Source: JAAGZL01 sp050291725 (GTDB taxonomy: Bacteria; Pseudomonadota; Gammaproteobacteria; Chromatiales; Chromatiaceae). Taken from it: 64,000 nucleotides of DNA. Each line of letters starts with the position of its first letter. Position 1 is the stretch's first letter. This document shows positions 26,521 through 36,023 of this stretch, one piece after another. The stretch lies in the NCBI GenBank assembly GCA_050291725.1, contig JBNKKH010000028.1, forward strand, positions 60,304-124,303. Direction: 5' to 3'. Position numbers and translations under genes: made by a program. The notes below the pieces were generated by a model. That model was not told the origin of the DNA. It searched no databases and saw only the letters and a list, made by a program, of their open reading frames with translations.

Positions 26521-26985
26521 ATGTTAGATAACAACAATCCTGATCAGTGGGCCATCCCCAGTTTGTGGCGCCGCCTATCTGCAATCATATATGACTCCGC
26601 CTTGGTTGCAGCCGTATTACTGATGGCCATGGCCCTGGTGGTAGTTCCCATGGATCTCATTTTTGGATCGAATAGCTTTGATGCTGCAACCCTGCGCTCT
26701 AACCCATTCTATCTGACCTACCTGTTCTGCGTTATGGTGGGCTTTCATATCCTGTTCTGGATCCGGGGTGGACAAACCTTAGGCATGAAAGCCTGGCGCT
26801 TAAAGGTTGTGCGGAATGATGGACAGCCCCTAAATTTCAAGGACGCTCTATTGCGCTATTTTGCAGCCATACTGTCATGGGCAGCACTTGGGTTAGGGTT
26901 TATCTGGATCCTATTCGACAAGCAAGGTTTAGCCTGGCATGACCGCATCTCTAATACGAGGTTGGTTATTCTAGAGAAAAAGTAA
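26521..26985 (+). CDS. RDD family membrane protein
   Basis: Small integral membrane protein; the family is implicated in ion transport (a Na+/H+ antiport role is known for one member), otherwise uncharacterised. Seen: 154 aa; RDD-type N-terminus (SLWRRLSAIIYDSALVA), three or four hydrophobic segments, GQTLGMKAWRLKVVRNDGQ, and the late DRISNTRLV block. Tail-to-tail with lptG with only three bases between the stops. Confidence 0.88.
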   Translation: MLDNNNPDQWAIPSLWRRLSAIIYDSALVAAVLLMAMALVVVPMDLIFGSNSFDAATLRSNPFYLTYLFCVMVGFHILFWIRGGQTLGMKAWRLKVVRNDGQPLNFKDALLRYFAAILSWAALGLGFIWILFDKQGLAWHDRISNTRLVILEKK

Positions 26986-26988
26986 CCA

Positions 26989-28053
26989 CTAATGTACTTT
27001 TCTGAATAGCCAAAACGCCAACCCCAACATAACAAACATAGGAAAGGTGGCGGCAAACAGTGGGTTTAGCTCATACACCACAGCCATATGGCTTAGGATT
27101 TTGGTAAGAAGAAAAAAACCGCTGCCCAGAAGTGAACCGGCAAACACCCGCTGACCTATGCCCACACTCCTGAGGGAACCAAAGACAAATGGCACAGAGA
27201 GAAATACCATAACCAGGGTCATTATCGGCGAGACTATCTTACTCCAGAATGCCACCTCATACGGTATAGCGGTCTGCCCATTCCCCTGTAGAAAACTGAT
27301 ATATTTAAACAGCCCCCAGGCCGCTAGCATAGTAGGCCGCACCACGACCACGCTCAATACATTGGGATCAATCATGGACTCCCAGGCTGCCCTTTGGATA
27401 TTTCTGCTGACCACACCTTCAGAGGTTAGTAGAGACTGTTTTATATTATTCAACAACCAGCGATCATCCCGGTACTGGGCAAAAGCAGCGTAGCTTGCCA
27501 CCTTTAGCTTCCTATCATCAGAGAACTCGTAGATGTAGATATCTTGAAGTCTGGCACCAGGTAGTATCTTACGAATATTCACAAAGGTATTCCTGTCCCT
27601 GGCCCAGAAACCGTACTCAGATTTCATGGTTATCTGATCAGATAATTTAGATGCGCGCATGGACTCGGCATACTGCTCCGTGCTAGGAGCAATGACCTCT
27701 CCTACCACCACTATAATGCACATCATTAAAATGCCGGCCTTAAGCGCAGCAAAGATCATCTGTTTTAACGACACGCCAGCTGCGCGCATGGCAATCAACT
27801 CAGAGTGGCTTGCCAAGCCTCCAAGTCCTATTAGACTGCCCAGCAGTACTGCTATTGGGAAAATCTCATAAATTCTACGCGGGACAATCATCATCACGTA
27901 TATGAATGCATCAGCTGTTTGGTAGTCTCCATCACCAACATCGCCAAGCTCTTCCACAAATGAGCCAGCGGAGACCAGACCCAAAAGCACTATCAAAGCG
28001 ATAATGATATTGACGATTACCGTCTTACCTATATGTTTTTCTAACAGCGTCAT
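26989..28053 (-). CDS. lptG: LPS export ABC transporter permease LptG
   Basis: Inner-membrane permease of the LptB2FGC lipopolysaccharide exporter. Seen: about 354 aa from the ATG at 28053, which overlaps the lptF stop as ATGA; six hydrophobic segments (three N-terminal, three C-terminal) around a periplasmic beta-jellyroll; the LptG-like opening TLLEKHIGKTVIVNIIIALI. An upstream frame to 28077 is open but would overlap lptF further. The genes pair as lptF-lptG with coupled translation. Confidence 0.94.
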   Translation of the reverse strand: MTLLEKHIGKTVIVNIIIALIVLLGLVSAGSFVEELGDVGDGDYQTADAFIYVMMIVPRRIYEIFPIAVLLGSLIGLGGLASHSELIAMRAAGVSLKQMIFAALKAGILMMCIIVVVGEVIAPSTEQYAESMRASKLSDQITMKSEYGFWARDRNTFVNIRKILPGARLQDIYIYEFSDDRKLKVASYAAFAQYRDDRWLLNNIKQSLLTSEGVVSRNIQRAAWESMIDPNVLSVVVVRPTMLAAWGLFKYISFLQGNGQTAIPYEVAFWSKIVSPIMTLVMVFLSVPFVFGSLRSVGIGQRVFAGSLLGSGFFLLTKILSHMAVVYELNPLFAATFPMFVMLGLAFWLFRKVH

Positions 28054-29156
28054 CGTCCAACCATCCGGTACAGCCACCTAGTGGCCTGTTCAATCTGCCG
28101 TGTCCTCAAAAGATATAACCCCCATATCAACAGCAGTACAACAATGTATACCCACCATCGACCAAGCCACATTGGCGTGGTACCGGCCCGCATCCAACTA
28201 CTGGACACCGCCTGCAGATTAAGAAATACCGTATAAAACAGAATCGAAAGAATGATACGACCAGTAGTTCCTTCACGCGGCATAGACCTACTGAGAATCA
28301 CCCCGGCCAGGGCAAACACAAATACCGATAGAGGCAACAACAGACGGTTCTGTAGCTCTGCCTTATGGCCTATTTCATTTGAGTTAAACAGAAACGGAGT
28401 ACTAAGGGCCTCTCTCTCCAGCACCACAACATCGTCTTTTCCTGAATCTACCCTAAAACCAACCTCCTCCATCTTTCCTATCGAAAAATCGGCATCTCCA
28501 GGGTTGCCTACATAGCGTTGCGCATTCTGCAGTACGACAAACTTATCCCCACTCTCCTTTTCAACATATTGATACCCTTTAGCAGCAGTGACCAGCCCCA
28601 GCTCTCCCTGCTGTCTATTTTGGATAAAAATATTGTGGATTTTGGTTTTATCACTGGACATCTCTTCAGCAAAAAACAGCACATCACCTTGCTTAAATTC
28701 ATTGAAGCGACCTGCTACAGCGCTTCCCATCTCTGCATCTGTCTCTTGTCGCTCGTAGATCTGGGCAGAGCTGTTTTCAGCCCAAGGCATGACCTGAATT
28801 GTTAGCAGTGCTACGACAATAACAACCGGGATTGCCGCGAAGGTTACAGCACGATAGACCCTCCTAAAGCCATATCCACAGCTGGCAAGAGCGGTCATCT
28901 CGCTATCTCGATACATGCGACCAACTGCATATAGAACAGCAAAGAAAAATGCTGGTGGTATCACCGTGCCCAGAACAACTAGCGATTTTAGCCCTACCAG
29001 CAGAAACAGCACATCATTGCTGATGCTGCCAGATACCGCCTTCTGCAATATCTTAATAAAGCTAGTGCTGGTAAACATTAGGAGCAGTACAGCAAGAATA
29101 GCCAGAAAGGTCTTACTGACCTCCCGCAAAATATAACGATCTATAATCGAAATCAT
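28050..29156 (-). CDS. lptF: LPS export ABC transporter permease LptF
   Basis: Partner permease of LptG in lipopolysaccharide export. Seen: 368 aa; N-terminal IIDRYILREVSKTFLAILAVL; three plus three membrane segments around a periplasmic domain; cytoplasmic coupling-helix region ASCGYGFRRVYRAV. Normal length. Divergent from pepA with 267 bases between. Confidence 0.94.
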   Translation of the reverse strand: MISIIDRYILREVSKTFLAILAVLLLMFTSTSFIKILQKAVSGSISNDVLFLLVGLKSLVVLGTVIPPAFFFAVLYAVGRMYRDSEMTALASCGYGFRRVYRAVTFAAIPVVIVVALLTIQVMPWAENSSAQIYERQETDAEMGSAVAGRFNEFKQGDVLFFAEEMSSDKTKIHNIFIQNRQQGELGLVTAAKGYQYVEKESGDKFVVLQNAQRYVGNPGDADFSIGKMEEVGFRVDSGKDDVVVLEREALSTPFLFNSNEIGHKAELQNRLLLPLSVFVFALAGVILSRSMPREGTTGRIILSILFYTVFLNLQAVSSSWMRAGTTPMWLGRWWVYIVVLLLIWGLYLLRTRQIEQATRWLYRMVGR

Positions 29157-29423
29157 ATTATAAATTGGGACCCGTTAACGCTCTTTCGCTATTCTGTTGC
29201 TTATTATAGATGTAGTGACAAATAGTGTTACTGTCTTTTGTGTAGAGTAATGGTTATATGCACATCCTAACGAAAAATGGGATATTTTAGAATAAGCGGC
29301 CCTCGATCAATTCACTTATGGGCTGAATTTATGTTCAAATAGCAAAAATTACGAGTTTGACAGCTGGATATTCACCAGAGTTCAGCAAATACCCAATACC
29401 AGCAATAATACCAGGGAGTTAAA
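29157..29423. other. Divergent promoter region between lptF and pepA
   Basis: 267 bases with no ORF. A TTGACA at 29357-29362 could be a -35 element for pepA, but no good -10 follows at the right spacing. No operator or repeat was recognised. Confidence 0.45.
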
Positions 29424-30920
29424 GTGGATTTTCAAATTACGTCCGGCATTCCATCCAATCAGCGCACCGCATGTCTTATTCTTGGCGTGTTTGAAAAACG
29501 CAAACTGCCAGCAGCATCCGATACCGTAGATAAGGCATGTAACGGCCAATTGCGGCAAGTCTTAAAAAGCGGAGATATGGATGGAAAAACAGGCCAAACC
29601 CTGATGCTATACAACCCTCAGGGGCTCCCATGCAAACGGATACTACTTGTAGGCTGCGGCAAGGAAAAAGAGTTCACCATGACCGCCTATCGCCAAGCAG
29701 TCAGTAAGGCGGTTGCCACCCTAAAGAGCGGTGGCGCCTCTGAGGCGATAATATCTCTTCCGCTGCTATCACCTAAAGATGGATCTACCTACTCCATCTT
29801 TCGAGATACAGTTATGGCCGCTCAGGAAGCTACTTATAGCTTTAATCAGTGCAAAAGTGATGCTGAGACCAAACTATCGTTAATAAAGCTCACGATAATG
29901 CTCAATGATGGTAGACAAAAAAAGGGAGCGGAATTAGGCGTGGAGCATGGCAAAGCCATAGCGTCAGCTGTAGTGATGACCAAGGATCTGGGCAACCTAC
30001 CAGGAAACATCTGCACCCCTACCTATCTGGCAGACCAAGCAAAAGGCCTAAAACGAAAATCGCGTAAATTAACGGTAGATGTCCTAGAAGAGCCCCAGAT
30101 GAAAAAACTGGGAATGGGCTCACTCCTATCAGTATCCAAGGGCAGTCGACAGCCAGCCAAGCTTATCGTAATGGAGTATCGAGGTGGAAAACCAAAATCC
30201 AAGCCAGTAGTACTGGTAGGCAAAGGCCTTACCTTTGATGCAGGAGGCATATCCCTCAAGCCTGCCGCAGGCATGGAAGAGATGAAGTACGACATGTGCG
30301 GTGGCGCCAGCGTGTTGGGAGTAATGGCTGCCTGCGTCGAGTTGAAGCTTCCAATCAATCTGATCGGCTTGGTCCCAACATCAGAAAATCTGCCAGACGG
30401 CGCAGCCAACAAACCTGGCGACATCGTTACCAGCATGTCAGGTAAAACCATAGAGATCATCAACACTGATGCTGAGGGTAGATTGATACTGTGTGACGCT
30501 CTCACCTATGCTGAACGCTACCAACCAGCTACAGTGATTGATATAGCCACCTTGACCGGAGCCTGCGTGGTTGCACTCGGCAAACACGCATCGGGCCTAC
30601 TGGCTAACAGTGATGATCTGGCACAAGAACTACTGGATGCTGGCAACGCCAGCGGTGATCGCGCCTGGCAACTCCCTCTCTGGGATGAGTATCAGGATAT
30701 GATAGATAGCAAGGTGGCAGACATCGCCAACGTGGGCGGGAAATGGGCTGGCACTATCACCGCAGCCTGCTTCTTATCCCGCTTTACCCAGGATTTCAAA
30801 TGGGCCCATCTGGATATAGCAGGAAGCGCCTGGGACCAAGGCTCCACTAAATCCGCCACTGGACGCCCAGTCCCTCTGCTTATCCAGTTTCTATTGAAGC
30901 GCTGCCATTTGGACGGATAA
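29424..30920 (+). CDS. pepA: Leucyl aminopeptidase (cytosol aminopeptidase, M17)
   Basis: Two-metal cytosolic aminopeptidase releasing N-terminal residues; in E. coli PepA also binds DNA. Seen: 498 aa; GTG start with GGGAG upstream; metal and active-site blocks VGKGLTFDAGGISLKP near 262-277 (Lys and Asp), MKYDMCGGA and NTDAEGRLIL near 345-354 (Asp and Glu ligands, Arg). Its stop overlaps holC by one base. Confidence 0.96.
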   Translation: MDFQITSGIPSNQRTACLILGVFEKRKLPAASDTVDKACNGQLRQVLKSGDMDGKTGQTLMLYNPQGLPCKRILLVGCGKEKEFTMTAYRQAVSKAVATLKSGGASEAIISLPLLSPKDGSTYSIFRDTVMAAQEATYSFNQCKSDAETKLSLIKLTIMLNDGRQKKGAELGVEHGKAIASAVVMTKDLGNLPGNICTPTYLADQAKGLKRKSRKLTVDVLEEPQMKKLGMGSLLSVSKGSRQPAKLIVMEYRGGKPKSKPVVLVGKGLTFDAGGISLKPAAGMEEMKYDMCGGASVLGVMAACVELKLPINLIGLVPTSENLPDGAANKPGDIVTSMSGKTIEIINTDAEGRLILCDALTYAERYQPATVIDIATLTGACVVALGKHASGLLANSDDLAQELLDAGNASGDRAWQLPLWDEYQDMIDSKVADIANVGGKWAGTITAACFLSRFTQDFKWAHLDIAGSAWDQGSTKSATGRPVPLLIQFLLKRCHLDG

Positions 30921-31345
30921 TGACTCAAGTCGATTTTTACATCTTGGGGAAACAGTCAACTGGAGATCGCTTCTCCATGGCCTGCCGTCTTGCCGGAAAA
31001 GCCTGGCAAAAAGGCCACAGAATCTATCTGCACACCAACTCTGATGCAGAATCCCGGCATATGGATAGGCTACTCTGGACATTTCGCCAGGACAGCTTTT
31101 TACCCCATAGTATGATCAGAGATGCTGACACTGAACTCAATCCGATATTAATAGGTCATACAGGCGATGTAGGAGATGAACACGATGTGCTACTTAACCT
31201 AGCAACAGAGGTACCACAGTTTTTCAGCCAGTTCCATCGAGTTGCTGAATTTATCGATCATGACGCAGATATCAAGCAATCAGGACGCAACCGTTACAGT
31301 TTCTATCGTGACCGCGGCTATCAACTTACAACACACGAGATATAG
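30920..31345 (+). CDS. holC: DNA polymerase III subunit chi
   Basis: Clamp-loader accessory subunit that links polymerase III to SSB. Seen: 141 aa; start TQVDFYILG, central LAGKAWQKGHRIYLHTNS, DRLLWTFRQDSFLPHS, and IGHTGDVGDEHDVLLNLA, all HolC features. Immediately downstream of pepA as in E. coli, but followed by a small unknown gene and an arsenosugar-type cluster instead of valS. Confidence 0.95.
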   Translation: MTQVDFYILGKQSTGDRFSMACRLAGKAWQKGHRIYLHTNSDAESRHMDRLLWTFRQDSFLPHSMIRDADTELNPILIGHTGDVGDEHDVLLNLATEVPQFFSQFHRVAEFIDHDADIKQSGRNRYSFYRDRGYQLTTHEI

Positions 31346-31348
31346 AAC

Positions 31349-31777
31349 ATGACTGACGACCACACCCAAGGCACTAAGCCAAACAAGGATAGCAGGGGAA
31401 TAGCCGTAGATGATATGGGCATACCAATTCTAGAAGAGGTATTTGGTCAGAAGAGTGTTCCTGCGCCTATCGAGAACAGTCCGAGCAAACCAAAAGTACC
31501 CAGCGCATCTAATGAATCCAGCACGGATAGAGCGCCCAACCTCAACTTCTCACTACCTAATAATGAAATACTGGTTACGGCGTTAAGAAACCAACTACGA
31601 TCGCAGATCAATAGAGACATTGATGAAATTGCCGCAGATATATCTAGCAATATTGTGTCCAATCTAACCTATCAGTTGGAACACAAGGTCAAAACCCAAA
31701 TAATAGGAATTCTTCAGAGCAATATGGATGACATGATCAACCACGCAATCAGCCCAGATCCGAAAAGAGAGCCATAG
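31349..31777 (+). CDS. Hypothetical protein downstream of holC (acidic linker plus amphipathic helical tail)
   Basis: Not firmly recognised. Seen: 142 aa; a polar N-terminal half (about 1-70) rich in Asp, Ser, Lys and Pro, containing VDDMGIPILEEVFG; then a helical C-terminal half (about 73-135, EILVTALRNQLRSQINRDID). Some proteobacteria carry a small gene of the same layout next to holC (DUF2486-like); the match here is by layout only. It starts three bases after the holC stop, so it is in the same transcript and could relate to chi or polymerase III. Confidence 0.7.
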   Translation: MTDDHTQGTKPNKDSRGIAVDDMGIPILEEVFGQKSVPAPIENSPSKPKVPSASNESSTDRAPNLNFSLPNNEILVTALRNQLRSQINRDIDEIAADISSNIVSNLTYQLEHKVKTQIIGILQSNMDDMINHAISPDPKREP

Positions 31778-31820
31778 ACTATCATTAATATAACTATTTC
31801 ATGACTGCAGGCAGCAACTA

Positions 31821-32783
31821 ATGCATGACACCCTCCCCCTTCTGCTAAATAGCAGTTTCCCTGAAATACGCCGCAATAAACTTGAAACCATCCAAGTAAA
31901 CCTCGGCTTCAAGTGCAACCAAAGATGTCTCCACTGTCATGTAAATGCGGGACCCAATCGCAAAGAAATGATAGCGCTCGACAACATAAAACTTTTGTTA
32001 AAAATCCTCAGAGACAAGCCAATAACAACCCTAGATATCACCGGCGGCGCTCCAGAAATGCATCCAGATTTCAACTACCTGGTACAGGAAGCACATGCTT
32101 TGGGAGTACAGGTTATTGACCGTTGCAATCTCACTATCCTTAACGAACCTGGTTACGAGAACATGGTCGAATTTCTGGCTGAGCATAAAGTAGAGATAGT
32201 GGCATCTCTGCCCTGCTATCTGGAAGAAAATGTTGATGCACAACGCGGTAGTGGTGTATACAAATCAAGCATCGCAGCCTTAAAAAAACTAAACGCTGTC
32301 GGCTATGGTAAAGAAAACAGCGGCCTAAAGCTCAACCTAGTATACAACCCAACTGGACCTGCTCTGCCACCACCACAGGAAAGTTTGACTGCCGATTATA
32401 AAAATGAGTTATTGCACAGACATGGAATTCTGTTCAACCATCTATTCACCATAACGAATATGCCGATCAAGCGTTTTGGCAGTACCCTGATCTCCAACGG
32501 TCAATTTGAAGAGTATATGCAGCTACTAAAGGAGTCTCACCAGGCTAAAAACCTGGAGAACATAATGTGCAAAAGCCTGTTAAGCGTTAGCTGGGAAGGT
32601 TACATTTATGACTGCGACTTCAATCAGATGCTAAACTTACCTCTAAGACTAAATGGAGATCAACGCACCCATCTGCGAGATCTGCTAAAAAATGATGTTG
32701 CAAACAACCAAATAATGGTTGCCGATCACTGTTATGGCTGCACAGCAGGCAGCGGCAGCAGTTGCGGCGGAGCACTTACTTAA
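31821..32783 (+). CDS. arsS: Arsenosugar biosynthesis radical SAM protein ArsS
   Basis: Radical SAM enzyme of the ArsS family (TIGR04167), which builds the C-As bond to a ribose-derived unit in arsenosugar synthesis. Seen: 320 aa; cluster motif CNQRCLHC (Cys32, Cys36, Cys39) in VNLGFKCNQRCLHCHVNAGP; TLDITGGAPEMHP; VSWEGYIYDCDFNQMLNLP; and the C-terminal HCYGCTAGSGSSCGG. Some family members carry selenocysteine at the C-terminal motif; here the codons are ordinary and no TGA interrupts them. No arsM methyltransferase is next to it. Confidence 0.92.
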   Translation: MHDTLPLLLNSSFPEIRRNKLETIQVNLGFKCNQRCLHCHVNAGPNRKEMIALDNIKLLLKILRDKPITTLDITGGAPEMHPDFNYLVQEAHALGVQVIDRCNLTILNEPGYENMVEFLAEHKVEIVASLPCYLEENVDAQRGSGVYKSSIAALKKLNAVGYGKENSGLKLNLVYNPTGPALPPPQESLTADYKNELLHRHGILFNHLFTITNMPIKRFGSTLISNGQFEEYMQLLKESHQAKNLENIMCKSLLSVSWEGYIYDCDFNQMLNLPLRLNGDQRTHLRDLLKNDVANNQIMVADHCYGCTAGSGSSCGGALT

Positions 32784-32801
32784 AACCAATAGGACCAAAC
32801 A

Positions 32802-33488
32802 GTGTTTGGTTATAAAATTTCTATCATCATTCCAGTACTGAACGAGGCCAGTGGCATAGGGGAGACGCTTGCGCCGCTGCAACAGCTTCGCAGTGCTGGA
32901 CATGAGATTATCCTAAGCGACGGCGGCAGCCGTGATCGCACTGTGGCAATTGCCGAGCCTCTGGTGGACAAAATCATCACCTCCCCACCTGGACGTGCTG
33001 TTCAGATGAACCGAGGAGCAGGCCAAGCATCTGGAGATATCCTCTGGTTCCTGCACGCAGATACCATCCCTCCCCCTAGGTCAGACACCATCATCATCAA
33101 CTGCCTGGCGGGCAAATCAAAAGTATGGGGCCGCTTCGATGTGCGGCTTTCGGGCAAGCAACCCATCTTTCGTCTAATTGAGTTCATGATGAATAGACGC
33201 TCCTGTATCACTGGAATAGCCACCGGCGACCAGGGTATTTTTATGCTGCGCTATGCGTTCGATCAGATCAATGGCTTTGCCGATATCCCACTGATGGAAG
33301 ACATCGCCTTGAGCACAAAACTGAAAGGGATAAGATCTCCAGCTTGTATCGAACAGAAATTAATTGTCTCCAGTAGGAAATGGGAAGATAACGGAGTTAT
33401 AAAAACTATCCTGTTGATGTGGTGGCTTCGCCTCGCCTACTTCTTTGGGATCTCGCCTAAATATCTTGCCAGCAAATATCACTCTTAG
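32802..33488 (+). CDS. TIGR04283-type glycosyltransferase (arsenosugar-associated)
   Basis: GT-A fold family 2 glycosyltransferase. Seen: 228 aa; GTG start with AGGA eight bases upstream; N-terminal ISIIIPVLNEASGI, the nucleotide-binding LSDGGSRDRT, LWFLHADTIPP with the DXD-like acidic site, and TGDQGIFM. This family is regularly found with arsS. It lies 18 bases after arsS and two bases before the second transferase, so the three form a unit. Confidence 0.9.
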   Translation: MFGYKISIIIPVLNEASGIGETLAPLQQLRSAGHEIILSDGGSRDRTVAIAEPLVDKIITSPPGRAVQMNRGAGQASGDILWFLHADTIPPPRSDTIIINCLAGKSKVWGRFDVRLSGKQPIFRLIEFMMNRRSCITGIATGDQGIFMLRYAFDQINGFADIPLMEDIALSTKLKGIRSPACIEQKLIVSSRKWEDNGVIKTILLMWWLRLAYFFGISPKYLASKYHS

Positions 33489-33490
33489 CC

Positions 33491-34108
33491 GTGTTATTTC
33501 CTGAGGACAAGCTGCTTATCTTTGCTAAAGCGCCAATCCCAGGACAAGTTAAGAAGAGGCTTATTCCTGCTCTAGGTGCTAAGGGAGCGGCCAGACTGCA
33601 CCAAGAGATGCTGAAACAGAAACTGCGCATGGCAAATGACAATCAGATTGCGCCGCTAGAACTCCACTGCTGGCCAGACAAACATCACCCCTACTTCCAA
33701 GAGATCCAATCCAGGTATTCACTCCAACTACACAACCAAAAAGGAGGCAATCTAGGAGAACGTATGGCCCACGCCATGCAACAATCCATAACCCAACACA
33801 GCAACACCATACTCATAGGGACCGACTCTCCTCCACTAGACAGCGATTATCTAATCCAAGCATTTCAGGCATTACAGGGTGGCGCAGATGCTGTAATTGG
33901 CCCAGCAGAAGATGGAGGATATATTCTAATTGGCCTGAGCCGTTTCAACAGCGAGATATTTCAGGGAATTAAATGGGGTGGAGAAACAGTATGTCGCCAA
34001 ACCATATCCAGATGCAACAACATCGATTTTGACTGTGTTGAGTTAGACACCTTGTGGGATGTGGATAGGCCGGAAGACCTGGAACGACTGGGTGATTCGT
34101 ATAAATAG
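33491..34108 (+). CDS. TIGR04282-type glycosyltransferase (arsenosugar-associated)
   Basis: Nucleotide-diphospho-sugar transferase-like protein of the DUF2064 group. Seen: 205 aa; GTG start; KLLIFAKAPIPGQVKKRL near residue 7, GTDSPPLDSDYLIQAFQAL, GPAEDGGYILIGLS and LDTLWDVDRPEDL. Pairs with the preceding TIGR04283 transferase, as is common in arsenosugar-type clusters. Probably the last gene of the arsS unit. Confidence 0.9.
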   Translation: MLFPEDKLLIFAKAPIPGQVKKRLIPALGAKGAARLHQEMLKQKLRMANDNQIAPLELHCWPDKHHPYFQEIQSRYSLQLHNQKGGNLGERMAHAMQQSITQHSNTILIGTDSPPLDSDYLIQAFQALQGGADAVIGPAEDGGYILIGLSRFNSEIFQGIKWGGETVCRQTISRCNNIDFDCVELDTLWDVDRPEDLERLGDSYK

Positions 34109-34125
34109 GACGTTAACAGGGTTTA

Positions 34126-34148
34126 GTTTGTTTGTTTGTTTGTTTGTT
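34126..34148 (+). repeat. Tetranucleotide microsatellite (GTTT)n
   Basis: Five complete GTTT units plus GTT, 18 bases after the end of the second glycosyltransferase gene. Intergenic, 254 bases upstream of the next ORF. Short sequence repeats of this kind change length by slippage. It sits far from any visible promoter element. Confidence 0.9.
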
Positions 34149-34401
34149 AGACTCAATAAAAGGCATGGAATAACTAAATTAAGCAGGGAGCCAATATAAC
34201 AACACCCCATAAAAAGCTATTCCACTCAACATAGAAATATTTATTAAATTTATATGTTTCTGGTCAGTGTAAAACTCGTAACCAAATTTCCTCAGCTATT
34301 GAGATATTTTTATACCGATCTTAAATATTGAAAAGTTGCTAGCTAAATCGATGGAACGCATTTCTTTTTAGGTCACAACTGCAACCAATAAGGACAACTC
34401 A

Positions 34402-35958
34402 ATGCGCAAGGTTCTAAGTTCACTTCTCTCTCTATTCACCGTTGTCGGCGGCCATCTCTTCAATCGACGTCTTGACTTGGGATTGCTGTTCTTCGCCCTG
34501 CTTCTACTTGCACTGGTTATATCCTGGATTGTGTTACCCATGCTGTTCTGGAAAACTGGACAGGAGAATATGTTCCCAGATAACTCCTATTTGGTAGCAA
34601 TGGGATACTCTCTATTAGCTACAATAGGAGCAATTACGCTGACCAGCAGTATAGTTAGCTTTCTAAAGGCCAATAATGTTGCATCACGCCCTCCCATTGG
34701 AAAGATCGGCATACTAGGTGGCACACTTGCCAGCTTGCTAAGTATGGCAGCTGTGATATGGATTGGAACAATGGGCCTAGGCTACATCTCATTCGCCAAC
34801 ATCTCAGAAGGAAGCATCACTACTAAATCAAAGTCAGACAGTAAAAGATACAGATCAAGATTTAGCCCCTCATCCTATTTCAACAAGACCGTGCGCTACG
34901 GAGGTAAGTGGGTTGATTCCAGCCTATTGGAGGATCTACCCAAGGGAGAGTTCTATATCTCAGGCAAAATAAGCTATAACGACACACCCGCTAAAGGGGT
35001 ACATCTTGTTGCTGTGTTTAACGACCGGTATCGTTCAAAAGAGATTACTACTGACCAGGATGGAGTATTTTCTATTCCAGTTCCACAAGGGGAATGGATG
35101 CTCAATCGTATTGATTTAGAGAAGTGGCCTGATCGCCCTAATGATATATCTTTATCCGTAATGGGTGAAATACATAAGCCTCTTAGCGAAAACAGCTACG
35201 ACTCAGGACCATCATTTCGCTCGCAGGGACTACCCCTTCAGGCTAAGAAAGCACCCACACCCATGCCTGAACTAGAGTTGGTTATACGCCCAAACATTCA
35301 GCTGCTATGGCCTAAGCGCGAAGGTCAGATAGCTAATATTACTCAAAACAAAATATCCTGGAAAAGGATAACCGGGGCCAGCAAATATCAACTGCAACTG
35401 CACCGCATGGAAAGAGATGGGACTACAACTAGATACTTCCCAACAGCATGGATTAATACTAACAGCACAGAAGTTCCTCTGAGTAATTTCCCCACCATAC
35501 CAGATGATGAGAACAAGAAGAGTGAATACCTAGTAAGAGTCTATGCCTTTGATAAGGATAACAAACTGCTGACAAGCAGTGGCAGATTTGTTTCTCATAA
35601 AAGTTTGGTATTGCAAGGATACATGATTACAAACACATCTGATGTACAGGCAATAGACACAACCCCCGGCCTTTCTGAAGATAAGAAAATAAAGGAGATG
35701 GAGATAAGATATAGAGACAGACAACGCCTAAAAGCAGCAGACACGCTGGCTGAAGAGGGACTTACCACTGCAGCCAAAACCCTTGCTGAACGCGTTGAAG
35801 CAAAATCCCTGGAGAGTGAAAAGCTAAGAACAATGGCATTGATCCTAGCTGCAGAAGGAAACTGTAAAGAGGCGAAAACAAAACTTGATACAGCAAACAA
35901 GAAGCTGGGGAAAAACTGTTCTCCGAAATTATATCGTGAACACTGTGGCAAAGAGTAA
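34402..35958 (+). CDS. Hypothetical membrane-anchored protein with extracytoplasmic beta domains
   Basis: No function recognised. Seen: 518 aa; three hydrophobic segments in the first 135 residues (about 23-50, 65-85, 105-130); a Ser/Lys-rich stretch (about 137-160); a beta-rich domain (about 180-260) with GKISYNDTPAKGVHLVAVF and TTDQDGVFSIPVPQGEW, like carboxypeptidase regulatory/Ig-type folds; a second beta domain (about 295-405) with WKRITGASKYQLQLHRM, like fibronectin-type modules; and a helical C-terminus (about 425-515) with TPR-like ADTLAEEGLTTAAKTLAERV. Probably displays a binding platform on the outer face of the inner membrane. Low-GC neighbours and the lack of a known operon make transfer possible. 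Confidence 0.78.
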   Translation: MRKVLSSLLSLFTVVGGHLFNRRLDLGLLFFALLLLALVISWIVLPMLFWKTGQENMFPDNSYLVAMGYSLLATIGAITLTSSIVSFLKANNVASRPPIGKIGILGGTLASLLSMAAVIWIGTMGLGYISFANISEGSITTKSKSDSKRYRSRFSPSSYFNKTVRYGGKWVDSSLLEDLPKGEFYISGKISYNDTPAKGVHLVAVFNDRYRSKEITTDQDGVFSIPVPQGEWMLNRIDLEKWPDRPNDISLSVMGEIHKPLSENSYDSGPSFRSQGLPLQAKKAPTPMPELELVIRPNIQLLWPKREGQIANITQNKISWKRITGASKYQLQLHRMERDGTTTRYFPTAWINTNSTEVPLSNFPTIPDDENKKSEYLVRVYAFDKDNKLLTSSGRFVSHKSLVLQGYMITNTSDVQAIDTTPGLSEDKKIKEMEIRYRDRQRLKAADTLAEEGLTTAAKTLAERVEAKSLESEKLRTMALILAAEGNCKEAKTKLDTANKKLGKNCSPKLYREHCGKE

Positions 35959-36023
35959 TTCATCTGATGTTAAATATGCGCATCTTTTTCATTTACAATT
36001 TCTAATTTACTGGCAGCCATATC

